From Epiperipatus broadwayi (taxonomy: Eukaryota > Onychophora > Udeonychophora > Euonychophora > Peripatidae): a DNA stretch of 64,000 nt. The stretch lies in NCBI GenBank assembly GCA_028023455.1, contig JAQFVV010012498.1:2360001-2424000 (forward strand). Direction: 5' to 3'. The translations under genes were made by a program, and so were the position numbers. The notes below the pieces were generated by a model that saw only the letters and a list, made by a program, of their open reading frames with translations, did no database searches and had not been told where the DNA came from. Shown piece by piece: positions 38,836 through 50,400 of this stretch. The first letter of the stretch is position 1. The number at the start of each line of letters is the position of its first letter.

Positions 38836-39881
38836 TGTTTGCCCTTAGTCATAAAATAAATATTTTAATTAAATAAATATATGTCCGCTGCTACTCTTAA
38901 ATCTTACTTTAGACTCTTGCATTGCAAAAGTATAAATCCATCCAGGCATGCATTAGAAATACTTACTCGAGAATTTTAGGTAGCTAGATTACGCCTTCAA
39001 ATAAATGAATTCCTTTTGTAAACAAATAAATAGATGTATTCTTTAAAATATAATCATGTCGCAAATCCTGCTACTGAAGCTTTTAATCCATAAAATATTG
39101 TTAGTAAATGATCTTATTAAAATGTGTTAATAAATAATTTTAAACTATACGTCTGAAGTTACGTTTCATTTATTCGATACCCATTCTATATAATATTTCA
39201 TCGATTATATAAATACGAATGTTTAACTAATATTAGTTTGATTATTGGCTAACTCGAAAATAAAATCATGAATCTCTTGCATATCCCTGACCACCGTGCC
39301 TAAAGAAATATTTACTAATGTCGCAGCAGATGCATTGTTTCATGGATTGTATTATGGAACCGACAAACTATGTTCGAACTCAGTACCACGGGTGGCTTCG
39401 CTACCTTGATGGTGCTGCTGTTCTGTGTGGTGGTCGAATTCTGCATTATGTTTATGAGTCACACGTTTTCTGACTGTTACAAGGTTATTTAAAAATAAGC
39501 ATATTTTGTCTTACCAACAGATTAAATTAGTATGAGAAATTAACCTTTTTTATGAATTCATTAAAATAATTCTTTAAAAATCTGACTTGAAAATTATAAT
39601 AATGCATTCAAACTTATATAATCCATTAATAAGTTTAAACTAGTAATTTTATGTTTATTAACTCAGAAACTTAATCAACTTTTTTGAAACTAACATCACA
39701 ATACTAGCCAAAAAACTAAATTTTATTAAAATTCTTCCAAACGATGGTTTCATCTATTAATAAATAGATCTTTTCAAGTGAAATTTGACGAAAAAAAACC
39801 AAGTTTGTGGACATTTTTTAATAAAGCTTAGTATATGAGGTTTTATTTTATTTATTATTACTAGTATAGCCTTAAGCAGTA

Positions 39882-39888
<7 letters not shown>
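38836..39888. other. Non-coding stretch with a moderate GC rise at 39280-39480
   Basis: Between 39280 and 39480 GC rises and short frames are open on both strands (for example YHGWLRYLDGAAVLCGGRI on plus). None is flanked by convincing splice sites, and the reading frame is ambiguous. It may be another exon, a UTR or a repeat remnant. Confidence 0.3.

Positions 39889-39919
<31 letters not shown>
39889..39919. repeat. (TA)n microsatellite
   Basis: About 15 TA units directly abutting the left LTR of the family A element. The same sequence lies outside its right LTR at 50401. Confidence 0.95.
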
Positions 39920-39920
<1 letters not shown>

Positions 39921-39921
<1 letters not shown>

Positions 39922-40044
39922 TAACCTTGTAATAATGTGTAGCTCCACTACACATCAGGCCAACCATGTTGGGGGCCATAATCTAACCTTGTAATAATGT
40001 GTAGCTCCACTACACATCAGGCCAACCACGTTGGGGGCCATAAT
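39921..40044 (-). repeat. 62-bp tandem units with PBS-like core, 3' LTR edge (2 copies)
   Basis: Units at 39921-39982 and 39983-40044. Each contains a hairpin ATGTGTAG / CTACACAT with a 5-nt loop and, on minus, TTATGGCCCCCAACATGG or CACGTGG-type sequence. That sequence is one base from the element's primer binding site core TGGCGCCCAACATGG. The 5' LTR carries three such units. Confidence 0.8.
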
Positions 40045-42533
40045 CTAACCGCCCCATTCCCACATCTCCACTTCCCCCAAAATAAATATAATATAGTGAA
40101 AATCACCTAACCGGGTTCTGGCTTTAATAATTAATGAAATATTCAATTAAATGCTTTACTAGCTCAAGTTTCTTAAAATTAACTTAGGTTCTGTTTTAAA
40201 CTAACTCAAATAAATATTCAGGAATTCATGAGACTAGAAGTGGAAATACGGGTGACAAGATAGATTACATTGAGACAATATCCCACAGGATACCACCTCA
40301 ATGGCATAAGAACACTATCCACCCTTATAATACTATTACAAATAATAACTACATAGTATTCTTATGACTTCCGCAACTTCTAATCACTAAGACTCATTTA
40401 ACAATTAAAGTATTAATCTTTTATCTCTAATAATAATAATAGTAATCATCTAGCTCAAATGAAATAATCTCAGGTCCTTAAATTTATTCATATGTTAATA
40501 AACATATGGTAGCAAAATATGATAAGGGATTTTATGTCATAATCTACTACTCTGCAATTAGATTAATAATAAAACAATAATAATCACAATCTTTATTGCT
40601 TAATCCAACTAGTACAGCTTTTCTTTCATCGCAAATTTATAACCGTAATAAATTAGTTAATAATCTAATATCCCCTTTTTTATCTTTAAGTAATAAAATA
40701 AATTAATAAGTGGCAGTGTTTAGATAATCTGATAAATAAAGCAAGTGGCAACTAATAGCATATAATTTAGCAAAATATTATGATAATGGATTTATGACCA
40801 GTAACGCAATACAATTTTATAATTATTTAATTATAAGAACATCAATAAATATTTAAGATTAAACATACTTCTCTATTTATCTTTTGTGCAAACAATCATA
40901 TACTTAGTTTAATGGTTGTGAACATACCCTGTGAATTTATGCAATGATGTAGAGAAAACAAAACTCAGACACAAGTTTTAATAAACAAATTTTAAAATTT
41001 TATTAACATCAATAAAAATAAATAAAATAAACAAATCCATCTACATCTAAAGGGATATCCTCATTTTTCTTTACACTACAATAGCTGAATTATACACATT
41101 TATATTTCTTTTATCGTTAATTAAACTTATTATGCCTTTTAAAAGTTATTTATTTATTTCTCATTAGGTTTATCATATCACTTATTTTAACTATTTTATG
41201 GGTAACACTATTCTTTACCTTTTAATATTAAAGTTACTGTATTATAAATTATCTATGTGGATAAACATCATTTATAACATCATAATTTTACAATCAATAT
41301 GGTTTTTAAAAGAAAATTACATTTTCTTGTAACTTTATATAAGTCACTCCGCATATTATTCAAATATTATTATTACTTTTAACGTTTGTTCTCCAATGCT
41401 CGTAAACTATAATACGTTTATTCCATAAGCCATACTCATGTATAATACTATAACATGTGTTTAATTATCACCTGTTACAGTTTCACATATACTATAATTA
41501 TCGAATGTTATTGTATTTTTAAATATGCAATACTTATATTTTTTAAAATATAATTAACAATAAGAAAACGTGAAATTATATTTAATATTTTTGTATATTT
41601 CTATTTGGATATACTTTTATAAAATTATAGTTCATTTCTTAAAAAGGAATTAAAATAATTCTCTAACTCCTTCCCTTCTTAGGATATCTGCATCTTTCTT
41701 TCAATAATCATAATCTACTCTTCATTAACACTTAACTATTCTTATTCCAAATAATAGCATGACATACATTCTAAAATATCTATTGTTTCCCTTTTAATAG
41801 ACTTATCATATAACGATGTAGTTGCAAGAAATACAGATAAAGATAGCAAAAGATGTATAAAATATCGGGAAGATAGATAGATAACTTATCCGGAATATAC
41901 TTCAAAAATGTATGGAACAGTGTGAATAGGTCCGATATTCATTGTCTAATAACCTTGGCGATAAGCGTGATGTGGCAGCTATTTACTCAGCTTTACCAAA
42001 CATCTAGTATGACTCACAAGAAATATATAAAATACCACTGTCCAAGACAACATGTGTACCAGTCGTAGGGCTTTGTTAACTACGCTGATTAACATCTAAA
42101 ACTACCTATTATTTCATTCCCTGTAGCATCCTAGTTTTTAATACATCCTCTTGGTTTCCGAATCACCACGTACTACCAAGTCACTACCCAAACTATCTCT
42201 CGAGATTTTTACTGTATCCAACATCGATAAAATACTAACTACTTTTTAAAAACAATAAACAAAATTTGCTAATATAAAAAACATTTCCCTCTTCCATAAG
42301 AACAATTTGTCTTGCTTTATTACACTGTAGGTTCAACATCTACGTTATGTTAAAATAACATTTAAATATCCCAATCGGAAAATTAACAGCAAATATCACA
42401 TAACCATCGGTTATATTGAACTATATTAATAACACATAAAATGATTATCGTATGCATATTTTTGAAAATCTAATCACATCTCAAAGTGTTTTAGAGTGTT
42501 GTTTTCAAAAATGCATTTTACAACAATAATAAC

Positions 42534-42736
42534 AAGTAATAATTTACTAAGGCTGTAACCTTAGAAATAAGCGTCTGAAAAATACGAAGGTAGGGACCTC
42601 TATAGGTCTTAAAACACAAGCTTATGCTATGAAGAAAAGAGAGCGTACGCTTGTGTTTTAAGACCTATAGAGGTCCCTACCTTCGTATTTTTCAGACGCT
42701 TATTTCTAAGGTTACAGCCTTAGTAAATTATTACTT
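42534..42736. repeat. Perfect 88-bp inverted repeat (foldback) inside the LTR
   Basis: Arms 42534-42621 and 42649-42736 are exact reverse complements over 88 of 88 positions, with a 27-bp spacer. The arms begin AAGTAATAATTTACTAAGG and end TTAAAACACAAGC at the spacer. Composition is less AT-rich than the host LTR. It lies in the part deleted from the 5' LTR, so the two LTRs cannot be compared here. It may be a foldback MITE or a palindromic duplication of LTR sequence. Confidence 0.9.
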
Positions 42737-44685
42737 AATATAATAATGGGCGTTTAATAAAAATTTATAATTACAACAATAATAACAATAAAACTTTTGC
42801 GCTACATTCATTTGATTCTCAGCTGATCTAAATAAATAAAACATACATTATATATCATTAATAATTATAAATGTTACCAAAAACAATCTTTATCTTCCTA
42901 TCAGAGTTTGTAGTAGGTTTTCTTTCTCTTCGAGCATCGCAAATATACAAATTTCCACATACATACAATTTTATTTTAAAATTCAAAATCACAACATATT
43001 ATTTCATATAATGTTATATCACAAATTAATGTATTTTGTTTTCCTTATCGCTATCTAAAACTTAATGTTTAACTTAGATTAGTAAAGAAAATAATTCAAA
43101 CCATAATCACATATTTTTCTGACGGTAAATCTTGGTTAGTTTCATAATATTTATTATTTCTTCTTTTGTCCGAATGTTCTCCTTTATGCTTATTAAAGTT
43201 TTAAATAAATTAGTTCATTTAATAAATTGTTTAGACGATCTTTAGTTTTAATGTTTAATACAAAATTATTAGAAAACATTTTATTTAGTTATCCCATGAA
43301 GCTTTTTAATGTTCTGGCGAATATTACCTCGGCGCGTTGATGCATCTTTATTTCTAGTTAAACTACAGTTATTTAATAATTACGGTACCAATTGCATTTT
43401 CCATGGATCCAATATTTTATATTTCTCTTCTGTAAAATATTTTTTTTTTCTTTAGGCAAGTGTTTTCCTTGGTAAACTTCACTTTCATTCATTATTATTT
43501 TATATACACTACTTTCGATCTTTAACTATTTTCTAGAGTATTTTCTCAAGTCATCTTAAAGAAAGCAATTCAAACTATTTCAATATTAAAATTCCTTTTT
43601 GTCCATTTATTCTTATACGAATAATACTTATTTTTATTTTCCATTATCTTCATTAACTTTGCGCACAATGTCCTTTCATTGATTTTATATGCACGAAAGC
43701 AGCTTTCATAGTGATACGCTATATAAACTATATCAACGAATAATATTAACATATTTGGAACATTATAAAATTTACAACTTGATTTTAAGAATCTATCCAT
43801 TTTCTATTGAAAACTCCGATTATATTTCGATAGAATCCACTGGCAGGTTACTGTAAAGTTAGTGAAACATTACTATGAAAAACTTTTTTTTAAAACATTT
43901 TATTCTAAGATTCTCTTCGGATGATTTTTAAATTGTCAGTTGGTTTCTTTCAAAGATATTATTAAAATTATAATAAAATTGACTAATAAATTGAAGAAAA
44001 AAAAATTAGAGAGCTTAAAATTTTACCTCTGCTCTGGAGTCAACACATTTTTGTTCTCCCATACTCGTTTATCCAATTAGTTGGCACGATTTTGGTTGTC
44101 TGCCAAGATCTATTTTTTTCTATTGGTCAATCCCCACTTGGATTTATAAACAATTTCTAAAGTTTTAAAATCATGATGTAATAGACTTAAATGTTAACTA
44201 ATTATTATTTTTAAATCAATTATTATCTATTACAATTTAACTACCTTTAAAACAATTTTGAAACAATAATTAATAAAGGTGTATACTACTTATTTTTATT
44301 ATGATGTGTGACAATTCCATCCACTTCTATAATATACTATTTAAATATTTTAATTATTAGTATTAATTTAAACCGGTGCTTATACATAGAATATTCCAGA
44401 CAGTCATGTAGTCATTTCCGGTGTTTAGTCTAATTTTATCTGTCTTAATAAATTTGCTACTTATATTATATAAAATAATTATATAAAATTTTGAAAAACA
44501 ATTTAGAAAAATATAGAATTAGATACAATTCTCACCATCAAAATATTTATTATTAATTATATCATATTAATCTTTTACTGCTTAATATAGTCTATAATTT
44601 TAAATACTATATAATATTAATTTTAAATTTTTTTAGTAATTGACCATTTATAACTATCATTGACCCATAGAAAAAAGCACAATAA

Positions 44686-44696
44686 CCTCCTCCTTC
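44686..44696 (-). other. Polypurine tract
   Basis: On minus, GAAGGAGGAGG directly precedes the 3' LTR start (TTATTGTGC). This is the standard position and composition of the plus-strand primer of LTR retrotransposons. Confidence 0.8.
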
Positions 44697-44866
44697 GAAT
44701 AAAAAATTTTAAATTAATGTCTACTTCATTCATTGACATTTAATCTCTTTATCACATACCATGATTGAATCCAACCTTATATCACTAAAATACAAACTAT
44801 ACTGCCTTTAATACAAATTCACATATTATTCAACTATTATACGCAGTTTTAACTAATATTAAAATT

Positions 44867-45115
44867 CTATACTTCTGATGGGTATGGGATCAAGCTTCTA
44901 GCATTGTATGTCTCTTTCTGCCCCTCTGGTGTAATCAATATAAAAGCATTCTCTCCTACCTTGCTACAAATTTTATAGGGACCCTCATATAATTCAAGGA
45001 ATTTCCTAAACTGATTTCTTTGCAGGTTGCTAACATGGGGTGTTCTAACAAGAACTAGATCATCTACTCGGAACGGATGTGGTTTATTATGGGCCTTTTT
45101 AAGATTGTGATAACA
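44867..45115 (-). pseudogene. Ty3/Gypsy integrase C-terminal tail (remnant)
   Basis: A minus-strand frame of about 80 codons: HNKPHPFRVDDLVLVRTP, then RKFLELYEGPYKICSKVG, then an Ala/Ser-Leu-Ile-Pro-Tyr ending before TAG at 44867-44869. The order FxVDDLVLV, YEGPYK-x5-VGENAFIL, LIPY is the C-terminal beta-barrel and tail of Gypsy integrases, which helps bind DNA. The zinc-binding and catalytic DDE domains are absent. The frame abuts the gag frame at about 45115, marking the edge of a large internal deletion. Confidence 0.75.
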
Positions 45116-47287
45116 CCACTAGTAGAGGGTTGATTATTTTGGGTTTCTACTCTATTCCTAGAGTTATTGAACTTAACTGTTCTTCTATTATATGGGAATA
45201 TCCTATCCCTATCTCTAGAGCTATATTTTCTTTTTAAACTTGTTTGAAACCTATGGTTATTATTACTAATGTTAACATTTGACAATGGATAGCTAGGTCT
45301 CTCTCTATTGGATTTATATCTATTGTCCAGAGATGTCTCTGTAATCTCTAGCGCATCCAATATTTCTGATACTTCCTCTATGGAATACCTATCAGCAGTA
45401 ATCAGTAGTTGCTCTACATTCCTAGGTAAATTATGTCACACTATTCTAACTATTTGTCCTTCAGACAATGGACATGCCATGAGAGTCTTTAAACGGACAG
45501 CCTGGATTCTACCCCTACTGGAGTGATACTTTTCCTGCGTGATTTGGAACCTAATGCTGTCTTGTTTATCAGCATTCCAAAAACTTCCTATAATTAAAAA
45601 TCGAAAATCTCCATAAGTACTTGGCCTTTCAAACAATGACTGCCACCAGTCTTTGGCAGTCCCACCTAAATGGTTGCTACAAATAGCCAACTTTTCTTTT
45701 TCGGTTAGTACACATATCGAGAATAGCTCCTCTAAGCTATTGAGAAACTCTGACGGATTTTCCACAAAATCTCCTCGAAATGGCTTCACTCTTATGAATC
45801 TTAAGGCCATTGAGCTATTTGACCCTCCATCATAATTAGCACTTTCCCTAGGTGGTCGGATGTCTACTTTCTTGACATCAGTATGTTCTAATGGGTGGTT
45901 TTCATTTTTTTCTAAAAATTCTACCTTACCTATTGAGGATGGAACTATCTTTTCCTCAAACCTATTATATAATATTCCTTCCCTACCTAAATCTATCGTT
46001 TGGCCACCTATAGGTTTCATCTCTTCTATTTGTTTACAGACTTGTTGAAATCTCTCTTCAAAATTTATTTGCCCTATCACTTGCTCTACATATAATTTTT
46101 GCTTGTTTCTGAATTCATTTAAGTTTTGGTCCACTAGGTCTTTATATTCATGACTATTTTTCTCTAACTGTTGAGCTTGTTCCTTTACATCCTTTTGTAA
46201 TTTCTTTATATTTTCCCCAACCTTTGACCTCTATTTATGTTCCTCAACCTTTTGCATATCCCCCAGATCCTGTAATTTTTCAATCAAAACCTGCTCTATA
46301 TCTGTCTTGGTCTCCATCCTATCTTGCACTATTAAGTCCCTAAACCTTTCAACTAAATCTTGCTCCATTTCATTCCTTATCACTATTCTATTTTGTACTA
46401 TCTCTTTTTTTATAACAGTAAAACTTTCATCCATATGCCCTATACGCTCCTGTATTTCATCAATTCTACATTCCACCTTTATTTTATTATCATCAATCTT
46501 TTGATTCAATTTGTTACTATTGACTTGACATTGGTTGATTGAATCTTCTATTTGCTTACTTAAACCTCTGATAGTCAACTTGGAAAATTCCTCAAATTTA
46601 TTCTTTAATAATTCTTGATTTTTGTACTCTATATTCTCTACTTCATGTTTTAAGGACTCAAAGACCCTTTCGTTATTATCTAGTCTCAGTTCTACCTGAT
46701 TAAATTTATCTTGTACTTCTCCCTTAAGGACTTCTACCTTCTGGCAGGTCTCCTTAAATTTTATCACTAGATTTTCATTGGTTTTATTCAAGCTTTCATT
46801 AAGTATATCTAATTTTACCTTATTATCTTTTATATTTTGAATTATACTGTCATGAAGATTTTTAAACTTTATATCACTATCCTCTTGAAGATTTTTAAAC
46901 TTTATATCACTATCTTCATTATTCTTATTTATGCTTTCATGAAGATTTTTTAAACTTTATATCACTATCTTCTTGAAGATTTTTAAACTTTATATCACTA
47001 TCTTCATTATTCTTATTTATGCTTTCATGAAGAGCTTTAAACATTTGGGATATTTGAGCCATTAAAATACTCTCAACTTCCTTTTCAGGCGCTTTTACCT
47101 TTTCTTCTTCAATTTCACTTTTTACCATCTCTTTCACCCCCTCTTTCATTTTACTCTCTACCTCGTGAGTATCATCTACCAACATTTCCCTTTCACTTAA
47201 GTTCTCGCATTCTCTTTCCTCTGTACAACCATTATCAAGCCTAGACTTAGACAGTTCCATTTCTACATTACTATCTTGGTTATCCAT
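45064..47287 (-). pseudogene. Family A Gag (broken): coiled coil plus Gypsy capsid
   Basis: Gag packages element RNA in cytoplasmic particles. Starting at ATG 47287 (MDNQDSNVEMELSK), the first third is acidic. A long Glu/Lys/Asn/Ile-rich region with heptad character (about 47000-46150) follows, predicted coiled coil. The capsid-like domain (about 45830-45440) has KPFRGDFVENPSEFLNSL, then LGGTAKDWW, as in Retrotrans_gag. The tail is Arg/Asn/Ser-rich and basic. I see no CCHC knuckle; it may have been lost with the deletion. Breaks: a one-T insertion near 46948, TAG near 46231 and TGA near 45436. The N-terminal coiled coil makes this Gag longer than most Gypsy Gags. Confidence 0.8.
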
Positions 47288-48329
47288 TTTTTTTAATAAT
47301 ATTGTTTTTCAAAATCTAGTATTTCTAGTATATTTCTATTTAATTTCATAAATAAGTTCCCTACCAGCTTCTTCTATTCACATACAATCGTTACCTCCAA
47401 TAACCATAGACAGTATCTCCTACTCCCTACAATATTTCATCTTAGACAATAATAACAACAATAATAATTCAAAATCATGTGTCACAACATCATCCTCTAC
47501 ATGCATGATTCACAGATATTTTTGCACCTTTTAAAACATTTCAAATATCTCTTCAATATTTCACTAATTGACATGGTCATAATAAATATCCAAATAATCA
47601 TTAGCCACATATGCATATTTCCTTCATTATTCTTATTTATGCTTTCATGAAGATTTTTAAACTTTATATCACTATCTTCTTGAAGATTTTTAAACTTTAT
47701 ATCACTATCTTCATTATTCTTATTTATGCTTTCATGAAGAGCTTTAAACATTTGGGATATTTGAGCCATTAAAATACTCTCAACTTCCTTTTCAGGTGCT
47801 TTTACCTTTTCTTCTTCAATTTCACTTTTCACCATCTCTTTCACCCCCTCTTTCATTTTACTCTCTACCTCGTGAGTATCATCTACCAACATTTCCCTTT
47901 CACTTAAGTTCTCGCATTCTCTTTCCTCTGTACAACCATTATCAAGCATAGACTTAGACAGTTCCATTTCTACATTACTATCTTGGTTATCCATTTTTTT
48001 TAATAATATTGTTTTTCAAAATCTAGTATTTCTAGTATATTTCTATTTAATTTCATAAATAAGTTCCCTACCAGCTTCTTCTATTCCCATACAATCGTTA
48101 CCTCCAATAACCATAGACAGTATCTCCTACTCCCTACAATATTTCATCTTAGACAATAATAACAACAATAATAATTCAAAATCATGTGTCACAACATCAT
48201 CCTCTACATGCATGATTCACATATATTTTTGCACATTTTAAAACATTTCAAATATCTCTTCAATATTTCACTAATTGACATGGTCATAATAAATATCCAA
48301 ATAATCATTAGCCACATATGCATATTTCA
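46916..48329 (-). repeat. 707-bp tandem duplication of leader and gag 5' end
   Basis: Units of about 707 bp (46916-47622 and 47623-48329) are nearly identical; the gag ATG recurs at 47287 and 47994. The upstream copy encodes a 165-codon frame (47994-47497) that begins as Gag and then runs into duplicated leader sequence (MHMWLMIIWIF...). The real Gag start would be the inner ATG at 47287. The few differences between units imply a recent duplication. Confidence 0.88.
47497..47994 (-). pseudogene. Duplicated 5' part of Gag, 165 codons
   Basis: MDNQDSNVEMELSKSMLD, then the acidic and coiled-coil start of Gag with repeats of the EDSDIKFKNL type, identical for over 100 residues to the frame at 47287-46937. 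After HESINKNNEGN it reads through what is leader sequence in the other unit and stops. It is a by-product of the 707-bp duplication rather than a separate protein, although it would be the first ATG of the transcript. Confidence 0.8.
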
Positions 48330-48617
48330 AAAATTTTATTTGCCAAGTCTTTTATAATAATGTAGTATTATACTTTTAAATAATCAGATCATCCACCACT
48401 TAGAATTGCAATTGTTTGAATCATAAACACTTAGCTCTATAATAATTAAATCCTAAATAACCATTACTATTTTAAAATATTAAATCATCACATTACTGTT
48501 GATTGAATATGATGACCCCACTAACACATCTCAAGCCCCTAAAGTTGGCACATCACAATCTACCTATTTAACCTTTCTATTCCATGTAAGCCTATTATAC
48601 TCTCCCCATTTTAATAC
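48330..48617 (-). other. Leader region between PBS and duplicated gag
   Basis: Untranslated leader of the family A element. No conserved structure was recognised. Confidence 0.5.
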
Positions 48618-48621
48618 TCAG

Positions 48622-48639
48622 GCCCCATGTTGGGCGCCA
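48622..48639 (-). other. Primer binding site, tRNA-Lys type
   Basis: On minus, TGGCGCCCAACATGGGG lies three bases after the 5' LTR edge. Animal tRNA-Lys(CUU) ends CCCCACGTTGGGCGCCA, whose complement is TGGCGCCCAACGTGGGG. The site matches at 16 of 17 positions. The tRNA sequence is from memory. Confidence 0.8.
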
Positions 48640-48642
48640 TTA

Positions 48643-50400
48643 TCTAACCTTATAATAATGTGTAGCTCCACTACACATCAGGCCAACCATGTTGGGGGCC
48701 ATAATCTAACCTTGTAATAATGTGTAGCTCCACTACACATCAGGCCAAACATGTTGTCGGCACCATAATCTAACCTTGTAATAATGTGTAGCTCCACTAC
48801 ACATCAGGCCAACCACGTTGGGGGCCATAATCTAATTACCCCATTCCCGGATCTCCACTTCCCCCAAAATAAATATAATATAGTGAAAATCACCTAACCG
48901 GGTTCTAGCTCTAATAATTAATGAAATATTTAATTAAATGCTTTACTAGCTCAAGTTTCTTAAAATTAACTTAGGTTCTGTTTTAAACTAACTCAAATAA
49001 ATATTCAGAAATTCATGAGACTAGAAGTGGAAATACGGGTGACAAGATAGATTACATTGAGACAATATTTCTAGTTAAACTACAATTATTTAATAATTAC
49101 GGTACCAATTGCATTTTCCATGGATCCAATATTTTATATTTCTCTTCTGTAAAATATTTTTTTCTTTCTTTAGGCAAGTGTTTTTCTTGGTAAACTTCAC
49201 TTTCATTCATTATTATTTTATATACACTACTTTCGATCTTTAACTATTTTCTAGAGTATTTTCTCAAGTCATCTTAAAGAAAGCAATTCAAACTATTTCA
49301 ATATTAAAATTCCTTTTTGTCCATTTATTCTTATACGAATAATACTTATTCTTATTTTCCATTATCTTCATTAACTTTGCGCACAATATCCTTTCATTGA
49401 TTTTATACGCACGAAAGCAGCTTTCATAGTGATACGCTATATAAACTATATCAACGAATAATATTAACATATTTGAAACATTATAAAATTTACAACTTGA
49501 TTTTAAGAATCTATCCATTTTCTATTGAAAACTCTGATTATATTTCGATAGAATCCACTGGCAGGTTACTGTAAAGTTAGTGAAACATTACTATGAAAAA
49601 CTTTTTTTTAAAACATTTTATTCTAAGATTCTCTTCGGATGATTTTTAAATTGTCAGTTGGTTTCTTTCAAAGATATTATTAAAATTATAATAAAATTCA
49701 CTAATAAATTGAAGAAAAAAAAATTAGAGAGCTTAAAATTTTACTTCTGCTTTGGAGTCAACACATTTTTGTTCTCCCATGCTCGTTTATCCAATTAGTT
49801 GGCGTGATTTTGGTTGTCTGCCAAGATCTATTTTTTTCTATTGGTCAATCCCCACTTGGATTTATAAACAATTTCTAAAGTTTTAAAATCATGATGTAAT
49901 AGACTTAAATGTTAACTAATTATTATTTTTAAATCAATTATTATCTATTACAATTTAACTACCTTTAAAACAATTTTGAAACAATAATTAATAAAGGTGT
50001 ATACTACTTATTTTTATTATGATGTGTGACAATTCCATCCACTTCTATAATATACTATTTAAATATTTTAATTATTAGTATTAATTTAAACCGGTGCTTA
50101 TACATAGAATATTCCAGACAGTCACGTAGTCATTTCCGGTGTTTAGTCTAATTTTATCTGTCTTAATAAATTTGCTACTTATATTATATAAAATAATTAT
50201 ATAAAATTTTGAAAAACAATTTAAAAAAATATAGAATTAGATACAATTCTCACCATCACAATATTTATTATTAAATATATCATATTAATCTTTTACTGCT
50301 TAATATAGTCTATAATTTTAAATACTATATAATATTAATTTTAAAATTTTTTAGTAATTGACCATTTATAACTATCATTGACCCATAGAAAAGGGCACAA
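48643..50400 (-). repeat. 5' LTR of the family A element, with 3-kb internal deletion
   Basis: 1758 bp, matching the outer parts of the 3' LTR. After GATTACATTGAGACAATAT (about 49065) it jumps to the sequence equivalent to 43350 (TTCTAGTTAAACTAC). About 3.06 kb present in the 3' LTR, and related to parts of the 15.9-20.2 kb solo LTR, is absent. Reverse transcription makes both LTRs alike, so the deletion happened after insertion. Confidence 0.85.
48644..48831 (-). repeat. 62-64-bp tandem units with PBS-like core, 5' LTR edge (3 copies)
   Basis: Units at 48644-48705, 48706-48769 and 48770-48831. The middle one has a two-base insertion (TTGTCGGCACC). Each ends in a GTTGGGGGCCATAATCTAA-type word that mimics the true PBS/LTR junction GTTGGGCGCCATTATCTAA at 48630-48648. 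Confidence 0.85.

Larger units (their letters stand above)
39920..44685 (-). repeat. 3' LTR of the family A element, about 4.77 kb
   Basis: Bounded by (TA)n at 39919 and the polypurine tract at 44686. Read on minus it begins TTGTGCTTTTTTCTATGGG and ends AAGGTTAGA. Segments 39920-40285 and 43350-44685 match the 5' LTR almost base for base. The middle 3 kb is missing from the 5' LTR but has relatives in the solo LTR at 15.9-20.2 kb, so the long form is ancestral. A 76-codon minus frame at 43570-43800 is duplicated in the other LTR with two replacement changes; I do not consider it a gene. Confidence 0.85.
39920..50400 (-). mobile_element. Family A Ty3/Gypsy-type LTR retrotransposon, internally deleted
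   Basis: Minus-strand order: 5' LTR (50400-48643), primer binding site (48639-48622), leader, broken gag (47287-45064), integrase tail (about 45115-44867), polypurine tract (44696-44686), 3' LTR (44685-39920). Gag and integrase-tail similarity is of Ty3/Gypsy type. Protease, RT, RNase H and the integrase core are absent between about 45120 and 45100, so the element cannot move by itself. The LTRs are nearly identical where they overlap (scattered single differences), so the insertion is fairly recent. Both outer flanks are (TA)n. Confidence 0.85.

Noticed and set aside
43570-43800. 76-codon minus-strand frame in the LTR, repeated at 49288-49518
   Set aside because: Present twice only because the two LTRs are recent copies. 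The two differences that I see change amino acids, and there is no recognisable motif.
45308-46542. Several plus-strand frames of 60-72 codons opposite gag
   Set aside because: Antisense shadows of the gag pseudogene.
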